From: Clostridia bacterium
GTDB taxonomy: Bacteria > Bacillota > Clostridia > Christensenellales > Borkfalkiaceae
Assembly (NCBI GenBank): GCA_017503885.1
Contig: JAFVSF010000066.1
Location: forward strand, 1-11,480
DNA: 11,480 nt
Direction of reading: 5' to 3'
This document shows, one piece after another, positions 5,407 through 11,480 of the stretch (positions are counted from its first letter, which is position 1; each line of letters begins with the position of its first letter). The notes under the pieces are model-generated. The model was not told the origin of the DNA. It saw only the letters and a list, made by a program, of their open reading frames with translations, and made no database searches. A program made the position numbers and the translations under genes.

Positions 5407-7764
5407 TTACTCTTCTTCTGGGAAGAAAACGTCTATTAACATTTCGTAAGATTCTACAGCAAATGGGCTAGGAAGACCAATGCTTTCAACGATTTCACCA
5501 TAAGGCAACTCAGTGTTACAATCTTCTTGAAGTTTACGGTAAACTTCTTGAGCGTATTCATAACCTTCAGTTTCTGCTAAGATATAGAATCCAAGAGAAG
5601 CCATAGAAGACGTTACGTAGTTAAGATAATAACAAGGAGAGTTGATAATTACTAATTGCGTATAGTTTTTATAATACATAGTAATGTAGTTTGCAGGGAA
5701 TCCAAATTCTGCTAAAACATCAGTAAATACGGTTTTATATTGATCAGCAGTGTAAGGAGTTTCTGCAGTGTATACTCTGTATTCAAACTCATCTATAAGC
5801 ATACCACGAATCATAGTGTTAAATGCAGAATTGAGGTTATCGTAAACCAAAAGTCCTTGTACGTTATCGTTTACCTTTCCTTTTATATAATGGAGGAACA
5901 TCCATTCGTTACCTTGTGAGTGAGTTTCAGCAAAGTCGTATGGCATACCTGCATCATAACCACTAAACGATACGTAGTGACCTAATTCGTGAATGAAAGT
6001 GAGAACGTTTTGATATTGTTGACCGAAGAAAACAAACGCCTCTTCGTAATATCCTGAATAGTTTGCAAACGCAGTACCCATAGACTTACCACTTGTTGCA
6101 AAGAGACAAGCGTTTTTGTCGTACACTGCACGCATCTTATTTCTAAGGCTATTATCATACGAATTAATATATCCACTGATATATTGGTTTTCCATAGAAG
6201 TAACGCTACTTTGCATTATTTCATTGTAAGCATTCTTGTCTGCTTTAGACATAGAATTATTGATTTTACTATAAGTACTACTTGCCTTTGCAGAATACGT
6301 GATAATATAATCTCTTATACAAGCCTTTAAAACTTCTCTTTCTTCAGCAGTGTAGTTACGAGAATATCTGTCTTTGCTCATATGCTCGTATGCGTTTGCA
6401 TAACCGCTTAATCTTGCAATCTCTTGGTTGTTTGCAACGAATTCTTCATAAAGGGCTTCAACGTCTGCAGACCAAGTAGAACTTGTTCTCTTAAGAGCGT
6501 TATATTCTTGTTCTATTTCAGTATTTCTCTTTTCAAGGGCAGAAATAGATTCGTTGTCTTGTTTTAAAATAGCCAAATCTTCTTCCGTCCAATCTTCAAA
6601 AAGCCATTCGCTATATTCGTTATTTTCTAACTCGTAAACGAATTTATACGCATCTATGTAGTCAACGTATGCGTCGTTATAAGTCTCAACAGCAAAATCG
6701 AAATTGTTAGATGCCTCTTTATTAGAAGTGTTGTAGTAATACTGAATTTGACCCATATAATATTGGTGAACGAAGTAAGACATCTTATCTTCCATAAGTT
6801 CTTTAGCAAACTCAATTTCATCAAAATCGGTGCTAGTTTCTGCAAGCGTAGTGAAATTTTCAATAATCGTTGCAAATTCATCAGCATCTTCTTGAGTAAG
6901 AGTAAATTCAAAAGAAATTTCTATATGGTAATCGTTTGCATAAACACGAACGTCGTTATAATCTGCAAGAAGTTCGTCTAAATCTTCGATATCCATAGTA
7001 CAACTTACGTTTTTATAGAAATAATAAGTGCTTTCTTCAGTTTCTACAAAATCAATGTCTACACCATATTCAACCACTAAGTTAACAGATCTTTGCTTAT
7101 CTGTTAATGGATAGAACATAACTTCGAAAGTAAGTAAATCTTCTTCGTTTTCTGCAGTAGTCAACTCTTCGTAAGCACGGCCTATCCAATCAACCGTTTC
7201 GCCATACTTAAAGGTTAAACTCTCTACTTTTTGGTTAACACCTTCAACTGCTACTAAAACGTCTGCTTTTTCTAATAAAAGAGTGTCTTTATTAGCAACA
7301 AACTCATAAGTTACGCCGTCTTTTTGTGACGTGAAAACATATTTACCATCCTTTTCAGTAGGGTTAGTTCCAGTCATAACAGATGCTAAATCAGCATAAT
7401 CAGCATAAATGCAACAATCTGCGTGGTCTGCGTCTGGACAAATTTCAAGACGGTTTTCAGTGCCGATTTCATAAATAGCACCGTTTCTTAAAGACGTATA
7501 GTCTGCTTCGCCTTCCTTTGAGTCAACAACAATCTTTCCTTCAGCGTTTTTGCTAAAGCAAATTTCAGTTTGACTTGCAACAGACGTTTTAACAACAACG
7601 TTAGCATTGCTTGCTAAAACTTGGTCTAAAGTGTTTTTTGCTTGAATTTGTGCAATAGTTACTGGTTCTTGTTCAGAAGTCTTATTCTTTTTACAACCTG
7701 TTACGCCCAACATTGCAACACACAAGCAACTTACTAAAAGAAATAGTATAAATTTTCTCTTCAT
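5407..7764 (-). CDS. Lipoprotein with M3-like zinc metallopeptidase domain (HELGH)
   Basis: Large predicted surface lipoprotein, 785 residues. I chose the ATG at 7764 over one at 7851 for two reasons: GGAGGAG lies 5 nt upstream, and 7851 falls inside the promoter. Residues 1-24 are a lipoprotein signal (KRK, hydrophobic core, lipobox VTGC, Cys24). A ~200-residue beta-like region follows. A Glu/Asn-rich, probably helical middle (about 300-560) precedes the protease core. HELGHY is at 592-597 and ETHSQGNEW at 613-621, which matches the HExGH ... ExxSxxxE pattern of family M3 (oligoendopeptidase F); the likely zinc ligands are H592, H596 and E613, with E593 as base. The later SPCYYLNYVTS (709-719) resembles the M3 substrate-binding Tyr block. 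Probable role: extracellular or envelope-attached peptidase; substrate unknown. Monocistronic, with its own promoter and terminator. Confidence 0.8.
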   Translation of the reverse strand: MKRKFILFLLVSCLCVAMLGVTGCKKNKTSEQEPVTIAQIQAKNTLDQVLASNANVVVKTSVASQTEICFSKNAEGKIVVDSKEGEADYTSLRNGAIYEIGTENRLEICPDADHADCCIYADYADLASVMTGTNPTEKDGKYVFTSQKDGVTYEFVANKDTLLLEKADVLVAVEGVNQKVESLTFKYGETVDWIGRAYEELTTAENEEDLLTFEVMFYPLTDKQRSVNLVVEYGVDIDFVETEESTYYFYKNVSCTMDIEDLDELLADYNDVRVYANDYHIEISFEFTLTQEDADEFATIIENFTTLAETSTDFDEIEFAKELMEDKMSYFVHQYYMGQIQYYYNTSNKEASNNFDFAVETYNDAYVDYIDAYKFVYELENNEYSEWLFEDWTEEDLAILKQDNESISALEKRNTEIEQEYNALKRTSSTWSADVEALYEEFVANNQEIARLSGYANAYEHMSKDRYSRNYTAEEREVLKACIRDYIITYSAKASSTYSKINNSMSKADKNAYNEIMQSSVTSMENQYISGYINSYDNSLRNKMRAVYDKNACLFATSGKSMGTAFANYSGYYEEAFVFFGQQYQNVLTFIHELGHYVSFSGYDAGMPYDFAETHSQGNEWMFLHYIKGKVNDNVQGLLVYDNLNSAFNTMIRGMLIDEFEYRVYTAETPYTADQYKTVFTDVLAEFGFPANYITMYYKNYTQLVIINSPCYYLNYVTSSMASLGFYILAETEGYEYAQEVYRKLQEDCNTELPYGEIVESIGLPSPFAVESYEMLIDVFFPEEE

Positions 7765-7828
7765 AAAATCTCCTCCATAAAATTTGTTCGTATTATCGTG
7801 GCGTTTTGCCTTTATATAATATTTCAAT

Positions 7829-7857
7829 ATTATAGCACTAACCGTTTTCAATTACAA
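7829..7857 (-). promoter_or_regulatory. Promoter of the lipoprotein gene
   Basis: Minus strand: TTGTAA (-35, 7857-7852), 17-nt spacer, TATAAT (-10, 7834-7829). The predicted start is near 7822, giving a ~58-nt leader. This position rules out the longer in-frame start at 7851. Confidence 0.75.
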
Positions 7858-7900
7858 GCTATTTATAGTGTTTTAAAAAAATTTTTTAAATAAGACTATT

Positions 7901-7938
7901 AAAAATTGCACTACCTATCAAAAAAATAAGTAGTGCAA
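7901..7938 (-). terminator. Intrinsic terminator of veg
   Basis: A 9-bp perfect stem (TTGCACTAC 7906-7914 with GTAGTGCAA 7930-7938) with a 15-nt loop. On the minus strand it is followed by five T (7905-7901). It starts 8 nt after the veg stop codon. Confidence 0.8.
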
Positions 7939-7946
7939 AGTTAATT

Positions 7947-8198
7947 TTAATTACTTTTTAAATTTTTAGGCTTGATTTTTACGTTTCCACACATCAATTC
8001 TGCATAGGAAAAACTTGTTTTACCTTTAAAAACTTCGTTTGGAGTAACCGTAAACAGCCAAGGATATACGTTTGTCAATTTACCCTCGTAAGTAGCAAAT
8101 TTATTCCTACCTAGATTCACTTTAACAAAAACATCTTCGCCAAGAACGCTCCTAATTGCTCTTTTTACGCTTTTTATATCCCTCGTAACCTTTATCAT
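7947..8198 (-). CDS. veg: Veg family protein
   Basis: Small conserved Firmicutes protein (83 residues; Veg of B. subtilis is 86). In B. subtilis Veg is highly expressed and has been linked to biofilm gene expression and spore germination; its biochemical role is not settled. Seen: alignment from residue 1 (MIKVTRDIK against MAKTLSDIK), a VYPWLFTVT segment equivalent to TYPSVFVI, and SFSYAELMCGNVKI equivalent to SYSYADILTETVEL. The predicted fold is a small beta-barrel. The only ribosome site candidate, AAAAGGGC (8218-8211), stands about 12 nt from the ATG, which is unusually far. The gene lies 40 nt downstream of the zinc-ribbon gene with no terminator between, so the two are probably cotranscribed. 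The identity rests on remembered family features. Confidence 0.85.
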   Translation of the reverse strand: MIKVTRDIKSVKRAIRSVLGEDVFVKVNLGRNKFATYEGKLTNVYPWLFTVTPNEVFKGKTSFSYAELMCGNVKIKPKNLKSN

Positions 8199-8238
8199 AA
8201 GGTTAGTTTTGCCCTTTTAAAAGTTTTTATACGTACGA

Positions 8239-8763
8239 TTAGAAACCTTCGTCTTCTACCTCTTCTTCAAAAGCACCGTCTTCCTCGTCGTAATCATCGG
8301 CATTGCCTTCTGGGAAATCAAAATCGTCGTCACGTACGCTATCATTATAATAGTCGTCTTCAATGTCTTCTTCGTCGTCGAAAAGTTCGCTTACCTCTTC
8401 TTCTTCAAGTTGAGAAAGTGAGAGCATTTCTTCTTCATCGGCCTTGTTTGATATTGCATCTTTCTCATCTTCGTCGAGGAAGTTTCTCCACTCCTCGTCA
8501 TTGTCTGGGTCTATATCTCTTTCAGGCTCGATAGTCGCTTTGTCGTTAGCCCTTTCTCTACACTCTGCACACATTTCTTCGTTAACGTCCATAAAATTAC
8601 GCTTACAAATAGGGCAAAGTACTTGTTCAAGGTCATCATCGTCGTTAAGTGCAGCAAATTTAAGTGCAGGGCCTATTTTAAGTTCTGCTTTACACACTTC
8701 GCAATACTGCTCATCGTCCTTAATATAGTTAAGATCACATCTGGGGCATTTTATATATCCCAT
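8239..8763 (-). CDS. Tandem zinc-ribbon protein with acidic tail, function unknown
   Basis: I do not recognise a named family. The start at 8763 (174 residues) is preferred over 8793 because a strong AGGAGGAGG lies directly before it. Two CxxC-11-CxxC units have identical spacing: C6/C9 with C21/C24 (CPRC ... CEVC), and C50/C53 with C65/C68 (CPIC ... CAEC). They look like an internal duplication, each likely to bind one zinc. From about residue 75 to the end the chain is extremely rich in Asp and Glu (for example DDEEDIEDDYY), low in hydrophobics, and probably disordered. No signal peptide or membrane segment is seen, so it should be cytoplasmic. It is preceded by its own promoter and followed 40 nt later by veg. 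A nucleic-acid or protein-binding accessory role is possible but unproven. Confidence 0.85.
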   Translation of the reverse strand: MGYIKCPRCDLNYIKDDEQYCEVCKAELKIGPALKFAALNDDDDLEQVLCPICKRNFMDVNEEMCAECRERANDKATIEPERDIDPDNDEEWRNFLDEDEKDAISNKADEEEMLSLSQLEEEEVSELFDDEEDIEDDYYNDSVRDDDFDFPEGNADDYDEEDGAFEEEVEDEGF

Positions 8764-8850
8764 ATTTCCTCCTCCTAGACTTAAGACGCACAAGATGTTA
8801 ATTAAAATTGAGCTTACGCCTTATTCCATCAATATAATACAAATTGTAAT

Positions 8851-8876
8851 CGCTACGCTAAAATCTATGCGTAGCG
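8851..8876 (-). other. 5'-end stem-loop of the zinc-ribbon/veg transcript
   Basis: Perfect 8-bp stem CGCTACGC / GCGTAGCG with a 10-nt loop. It lies almost at the predicted transcription start (~8875), about 90 nt upstream of the coding start. No T run follows on the minus strand, so it is not a terminator. A 5'-terminal hairpin of this kind commonly protects an mRNA from decay; that role is inferred. Confidence 0.5.
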
Positions 8877-8881
8877 TGATT

Positions 8882-8910
8882 ATTATAGACATATTATATT
8901 AATTTGTAAA
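8882..8910 (-). promoter_or_regulatory. Promoter of the zinc-ribbon/veg unit
   Basis: Minus strand: TTTACA (-35, 8910-8905), 17-nt spacer, TATAAT (-10, 8887-8882). This separates the unit from spo0A upstream, although no convincing terminator is visible between spo0A and this promoter. Confidence 0.7.
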
Positions 8911-9022
8911 CTGTTTTTAGTAAAAATTTCAAAAATTTTTTATTGTCTTTTGCTTTTATTTCTAATATTTTTGCAAAACTTTAGATAATGCTTAACTTTA
9001 TGCAATTTAACAGTAACGGCAG

Positions 9023-9781
9023 TTATGCCAATTCTAATAACATCTTATCGGCTATCAACGCTATAAATTCTCCGTTTGTTGGTTTTTCCCCTGCAAGATA
9101 GGTCTGAACGCCGAATAGTTCGTTAATATTATTTATTCTACCCCTAGACCAAGCAACTTCTATTGCGTGCCTTATAGCCCTTTCCACTTTGCTAGGAGTG
9201 GTTGAATATTTCTCTCCAATCATTGGATAAAGTTTTTTCGTTATGTTGTTTATAACGTCGGGGCTATCAACGGCAAGTTTTATTCCCTCTCGCAAATAAC
9301 TATAACCTTTTATATGTGGGGGAATACCAACAGATATAAATATCTTACTTATCTTTTCATCTAAAGATGGGGTTTTAAATTTTGGATTGATAAAACTAGA
9401 CGGCTTTTTCTCCAATAAAAATAAATCTTTTATTCGCTTTACAAGAGTTAGTGCATCACAAGGTTTAGTGATATAAAAGGCAGCACCTTTTGCTATACAC
9501 GTCTCGACAACCTCTTCTCTCGTCAACGCACTATACACTATAACTTTAGTATCAGAGCCAGATTTTGCTAGCCTATCCAATACGCCTAGTCCGTCTAAAC
9601 CTGTCAATATCAAATCGGTAACACAATATTCAGCCCCCGTTTTTAAGATTAAGCCTACCCCCTCTTCGCCATCGCAAGAGGTAGCCAAAACCTCAAATTC
9701 GCCAGAATTTTCAAAGGCTTTCCTTAACTCTTCACATTTTTGCTCTTTATCTTGAAGTATTATAATTCCGTGTTTTTCCAT
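9023..9781 (-). CDS. spo0A: Sporulation master response regulator Spo0A
   Basis: Transcription factor that commits cells to sporulation; activated by phosphorylation and binds 0A boxes. 252 residues. The receiver domain (1-~120) holds phospho-acceptor D56, S84 and K106 (YITKP). After a linker comes the Spo0A-specific DNA-binding domain (about 142-252), with GIPPHIKGYSYLREGI at 152-167, the recognition segment TTPSKVERAIRHAIEVAWSRG at 194-214 (shown by its key residues) and KPTNGEFIALIADK at 233-246. The DNA-binding part is strongly conserved. The receiver is less so: position 10, normally an acidic-pocket Asp, is Gln, and the usual Pro four residues after D56 is Thr. Ribosome site AAAGGAG (9794-9788) precedes the ATG. 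Identity is firm, and it marks the host as a spore former or recent descendant of one. Confidence 0.96.
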   Translation of the reverse strand: MEKHGIIILQDKEQKCEELRKAFENSGEFEVLATSCDGEEGVGLILKTGAEYCVTDLILTGLDGLGVLDRLAKSGSDTKVIVYSALTREEVVETCIAKGAAFYITKPCDALTLVKRIKDLFLLEKKPSSFINPKFKTPSLDEKISKIFISVGIPPHIKGYSYLREGIKLAVDSPDVINNITKKLYPMIGEKYSTTPSKVERAIRHAIEVAWSRGRINNINELFGVQTYLAGEKPTNGEFIALIADKMLLELA

Positions 9782-9819
9782 ATTTCTCTCCTTTCGACTT
9801 TCGCCATACTGTAATTAAA

Positions 9820-9848
9820 ATTATAACATTAACGTTTTAAAATCCCAA
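9820..9848 (-). promoter_or_regulatory. Promoter of spo0A
   Basis: Minus strand: TTGGGA (-35, 9848-9843), 17-nt spacer, TATAAT (-10, 9825-9820). The predicted start is near 9813. The -35 is weak (4 of 6), consistent with an activated promoter. No clear sigma-H-type element was found by eye. Confidence 0.6.
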
Positions 9849-9859
9849 GATTAAAACGT
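9832..9859. promoter_or_regulatory. Inverted repeat framing the spo0A -35 box
   Basis: Perfect 9-base arms ACGTTTTAA (9832-9840) and TTAAAACGT (9851-9859), separated by 10 bp that contain the -35 hexamer. With half-sites one to two helical turns apart, this is a plausible operator for a dimeric regulator. No T run follows on either strand, so it is not a terminator. Confidence 0.5.
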
Positions 9860-9888
9860 GAGAGAAAAAGGCGTAATAATAGAAATTT

Positions 9889-9895
9889 TGTCGAA
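9889..9895 (+). promoter_or_regulatory. 0A box (Spo0A-binding site)
   Basis: TGTCGAA, a perfect match to the Spo0A box core, set in TTTTGTCGAAAAA, which also matches the preferred flanks. It lies ~40 bp upstream of the spo0A -35, suggesting autoregulation. Weaker GTCG-core sites occur at 9941-9947, at 9950-9956 and near the ribosome site. Confidence 0.65.
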
Positions 9896-9993
9896 AAACA
9901 ACCTATAGACGTATTTATGAATAAATTTTAAAGTATTTTTGCCGACATCCGTCGTTTTTGCATAATAATAACATTTACGCACAAACTTTTATC

Positions 9994-10104
9994 ATGAACG
10001 ACGAAATTAAATACATTGAACTTGAAAAAAAACTTTACTCTTCCCCTCCAGATGAAATAGAAAAAGTACTTTCAGAGTTCCTAAATTTTTTAGGAATAAG
10101 ATAG
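9994..10104 (+). CDS. Possible small protein, 36 aa, divergent to spo0A
   Basis: An ATG-to-TAG frame encodes a charged small protein: MNDEIKYIELEKKLY, then SSPP, then DEIEKVLSEFLNF and LGIR. Two likely amphipathic helices flank a Pro-Pro turn. For: lysine/glutamate-rich coding-like composition, a helix-turn-helix-hairpin pattern, and a strong plus-strand terminator 54 nt downstream that has no other plus-strand gene to serve. Against: no convincing ribosome site (acaaacttttatc before the ATG) and a weak promoter at best. The helical-hairpin shape and the LSEFLN segment are faintly like the Spo0E family (SQELD motif), which would be notable beside spo0A, but the key Asp is Asn here. Function is unassigned. 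Confidence 0.4.
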   Translation: MNDEIKYIELEKKLYSSPPDEIEKVLSEFLNFLGIR

Positions 10105-10157
10105 TGTTATACCCAATATGCCTTTCCGTTAGGGAGTTTTGTCTATAACAAAAGTGT

Positions 10158-10199
10158 AGCCCACCATACTTCGCAAATAGCGAAATATGGTGGGCTTTT
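10158..10199 (+). terminator. Strong hairpin terminator, plus-strand oriented
   Basis: 17-base arms (10158-10174 and 10180-10196) with one mismatch, a 5-nt loop and four T on the plus strand. On the minus strand no T run follows directly. It may end a transcript carrying the 9994-10104 frame, and might also act less efficiently for the ZIP gene, which ends 25 bp away. Confidence 0.75.
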
Positions 10200-10223
10200 C
10201 ATAACATTATTTAATTTTATTAT

Positions 10224-10982
10224 TTATCCTAACAAAACGTCGAAAACAAGCATTAAACAAAAACCTATAAGCAAAGCATACGTTGCTCCCCTTTGACTTC
10301 CGTGCGCGTGCGTTTCAGGTATCATTTCATCACTTATAACGTAAAGCATCGTTCCACCTGCAAACGCCAAAGCAAAAGGCAATATAACCGTTGCAATGCT
10401 AGCAGCAAAATAACCAATAAGTGTGCCTATAACTTCAATAAGTCCAGTTGACATAGCACATAAAAAGGTTTTTTTAGCACTTACTCCAGACGAAAGCATT
10501 GGGGCTATTATAACCATACCCTCTGGAATATTTTGAAGGGCGATACCTCCTGCAATTATAAAAGCGTGAGTTAAATTCCCCGAGCCAAAACCTACGCCTG
10601 CAGCAATTCCCTCGGGTAAATTGTGCAAAGCAATAGCAGTCACGAACAATATGACTTTAGAAAGTTTTGCGTCCGGATGAGACTCTTCCTCAGTTTCTGG
10701 GCCTAACAACCTGTGCAAATGAGGAACGGCCTTATCTAGCACGTTTAAAAACAATGCACCGACAAAAATACCAACGACAGTAACTAAAATTGCATATTTT
10801 CCACCATAATCTAGCGATGGAAGAATAAGCCCCAATATTGATGCAGCAAGCATAACACCTGCTGCAAATGATAAAACTATGTCTGAAAACTTATGTGAAA
10901 CGTTTTTAAAGGCAAAGCCAAACAACGAGCCTATTACCGTTGCACCACCTACACCTAGTGCAGTTAAAAGAACTATTCCCAT
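10224..10982 (-). CDS. ZIP-family divalent metal transporter (GufA-like)
   Basis: Integral membrane importer for divalent metals (Zn, Fe, Mn or others), 252 residues with about eight hydrophobic segments. Seen: HNLPEGIAAGVGFG at 120-133 (TM4) and QNIPEGMVI at 150-158 (TM5). A His/acidic loop lies at 86-105 (PHLHRLLGPETEEESH) and E183 in the next helix. Compared with the Bordetella ZIP structure, the M1 site is kept (H120, E124, Q150, E154), and the M2 site has N121 and E183 but Asn151 where that protein has Asp. Substrate cannot be assigned. Ribosome site AGAGG (10992-10988) stands 5 nt before the ATG. Monocistronic as far as visible, convergent with the possible small gene. Confidence 0.92.
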   Translation of the reverse strand: MGIVLLTALGVGGATVIGSLFGFAFKNVSHKFSDIVLSFAAGVMLAASILGLILPSLDYGGKYAILVTVVGIFVGALFLNVLDKAVPHLHRLLGPETEEESHPDAKLSKVILFVTAIALHNLPEGIAAGVGFGSGNLTHAFIIAGGIALQNIPEGMVIIAPMLSSGVSAKKTFLCAMSTGLIEVIGTLIGYFAASIATVILPFALAFAGGTMLYVISDEMIPETHAHGSQRGATYALLIGFCLMLVFDVLLG

Positions 10983-11011
10983 TTTAACCTCTGTAAAAAT
11001 CTTGCTTCTAT

Positions 11012-11040
11012 AGTATATGTTGCCCCTTACGATTTTGCAA
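11012..11040 (-). promoter_or_regulatory. Promoter of the ZIP transporter gene, with adjacent palindrome
   Basis: Minus strand: TTGCAA (-35, 11040-11035), 17-nt spacer, TATACT (-10, 11017-11012). The predicted start is near 11005. A perfect 12-bp palindrome CTATAATTATAG (11044-11055) lies just upstream of the -35 and may be an operator or an AT-rich UP-like element. It matches no Fur, Zur or MntR consensus I can recognise. Confidence 0.6.
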
Positions 11041-11055
11041 CGGCTATAATTATAG

Positions 11056-11204
11056 ATTTAGACCTTTAATCTCCCCTTTTGCATATAAAATGTTCATTTA
11101 TATTATAACATGCCAACCATACTACGTCAATCATCTATTCTTTTTTATTATTTTAATAATTTTTAATTTTTTTATAAAATTTTTTACACAAGGGGGTAAA
11201 ACTG
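11056..11204. other. AT-rich intergenic stretch without a gene
   Basis: Long runs of A and T with scattered short inverted repeats, between the ZIP promoter and the tRNA promoter. I see no gene. A plus-strand frame from 11090 runs through the tRNA and has low-complexity Ile/Phe content, so it is not credible. Confidence 0.6.
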
Positions 11205-11233
11205 TTGACAATATTTTTTTAATTTGGTATTAT
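11205..11233 (+). promoter_or_regulatory. Strong promoter of the tRNA-Leu gene
   Basis: Consensus TTGACA (11205-11210), 17-nt spacer, TATTAT (11228-11233). The predicted start is near 11240, ~48 nt before the mature tRNA 5' end. This is the best -35 box in the window, as expected for a stable RNA gene. Confidence 0.85.
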
Positions 11234-11287
11234 ATGCGAGCAATATCGGTTAAGGCAAGTCCGTTTGCCCCCGATTTTATAAAAAAT

Positions 11288-11374
11288 GCGGTCATGGCGG
11301 AATTGGCAGACGCATAAGACTAAGGATCTTATGAGTAATTTCTCGTGCAGGTTCAAGTCCTGTTGACCGCACCA
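11288..11374 (+). tRNA. tRNA-Leu, anticodon AAG
   Basis: An 87-nt type II tRNA. Acceptor stem GCGGTCA/TGACCGC (7 bp), D arm GCG ... CGC with a GG in the loop, and anticodon stem TAAGA/TCTTA (11315-11319, 11327-11331). The 7-nt loop CTAAGGA gives anticodon AAG at 11322-11324. The long variable arm is GAG-taattt-CTC, the T arm GCAGG-TTCAAGT-CCTGT, the discriminator is A, and CCA is encoded at 11372-11374. The long variable arm and A73 fit leucine. A34 should be edited to inosine by TadA. It decodes CUU and possibly CUC/CUA; CTT is a frequent Leu codon in the neighbouring genes. Confidence 0.95.
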
Positions 11375-11480
11375 CGATAAACCCGAAGCTTTGTGCTTCG
11401 GCCGGACCATCAGCGATGATGATCCCGGATTTGTCAATGAATGGATGGATTTTCTGCGGGCTGAGGATATCGCCAACCGC
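11375..11480. other. GC-rich tail of differing composition after the tRNA
   Basis: Directly after the tRNA comes CCGAAGC-tttgt-GCTTCGG (11383-11401), the start of what looks like a terminator hairpin, but no T run follows. From about 11401 the sequence is ~54% G+C (43 of 80), against the AT-rich remainder. One plus-strand frame (phase of 11406) is open to the edge and reads like protein (DDDPGFVNEWMDF, then LRAEDIANR), with no start codon preceded by a ribosome site. This may be the edge of an element integrated at the tRNA 3' end, or an assembly join. I cannot identify a gene. Confidence 0.4.

Noticed and set aside
7765..7851. Extended N-terminus of the lipoprotein starting at 7851
   Set aside because: It overlaps the promoter spacer and lacks a ribosome site, and it would place 29 residues before a textbook lipoprotein signal peptide that has its own GGAGGAG.
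8764..8793. Longer start for the zinc-ribbon protein at 8793
   Set aside because: The AGGAGGAGG ribosome site lies inside that extension, directly before the ATG at 8763.
8851..8876. Hairpin as terminator of spo0A
   Set aside because: No T run follows on the minus strand, and it lies at the predicted start of the next transcript, so it is read as a 5'-end hairpin.
11090..11317. Plus-strand frame of 75 codons
   Set aside because: Low-complexity AT-driven Ile/Phe content, no ribosome site, and it runs over the tRNA promoter and into the tRNA gene.
1..11480. CRISPR array or phage cluster
   Set aside because: No regularly spaced repeats, Cas-like genes or phage structural genes are seen anywhere in the window.

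Overview
The window looks like a chromosomal segment of a low-GC, spore-forming Bacillota, most likely an uncultured Clostridia-type lineage. The reasons are the AT-rich sequence, strong GGAGG ribosome binding sites, a clear Spo0A, a Veg homologue, and intrinsic terminators after several genes. The left edge cuts through aroA. The last ~80-100 bases after a tRNA gene have a clearly different, GC-richer composition and may be foreign DNA or an assembly join.

Left third (1-3888, minus strand): a tightly packed aromatic amino acid operon reads aroF (type I-beta DAHP synthase) - tyrA - aroB - aroA (partial). The junctions are 1-4 nt gaps or overlaps. Upstream of aroF, in the divergent intergenic region, lies a complete ribosome-mediated transcription attenuator. 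It has a promoter, an 18-codon leader peptide in which 9 residues are Tyr or Phe (MNKYFAYYYFAYYFVDHI), three mutually exclusive pairings, and an intrinsic terminator ending about 13 nt before the aroF start. This is the most striking find. Low-GC Gram-positives usually control such operons by T-box or protein-based systems, whereas this is the layout of the enterobacterial pheA and trp leaders.

Centre-left (3889-5406): a divergent class I/II aminotransferase, plausibly the transaminase of the same pathway, with its own promoter and terminator. It is followed by a 252-bp non-coding element with 25-bp imperfect terminal inverted repeats and two internal hairpins. This is either a MITE-like non-autonomous mobile element or a structured RNA.

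Centre (5407-7946): one large lipoprotein with an HELGH zinc-protease motif and a downstream Glu signature resembling peptidase family M3. It has its own promoter and terminator.

Right (7947-10223): veg, a tandem zinc-ribbon protein with a very acidic tail, and spo0A, all on the minus strand. Spo0A has a good DNA-binding domain but a receiver that departs from the canonical acidic pocket. Its upstream region carries a perfect 0A box and an inverted repeat around the -35. A possible 36-codon gene on the plus strand, followed by a strong hairpin terminator, sits divergent to spo0A.

Right end (10224-11480): a ZIP-family metal transporter (minus strand), then a strong promoter and a tRNA-Leu with the unusual A34-containing anticodon AAG, then the compositionally odd tail.
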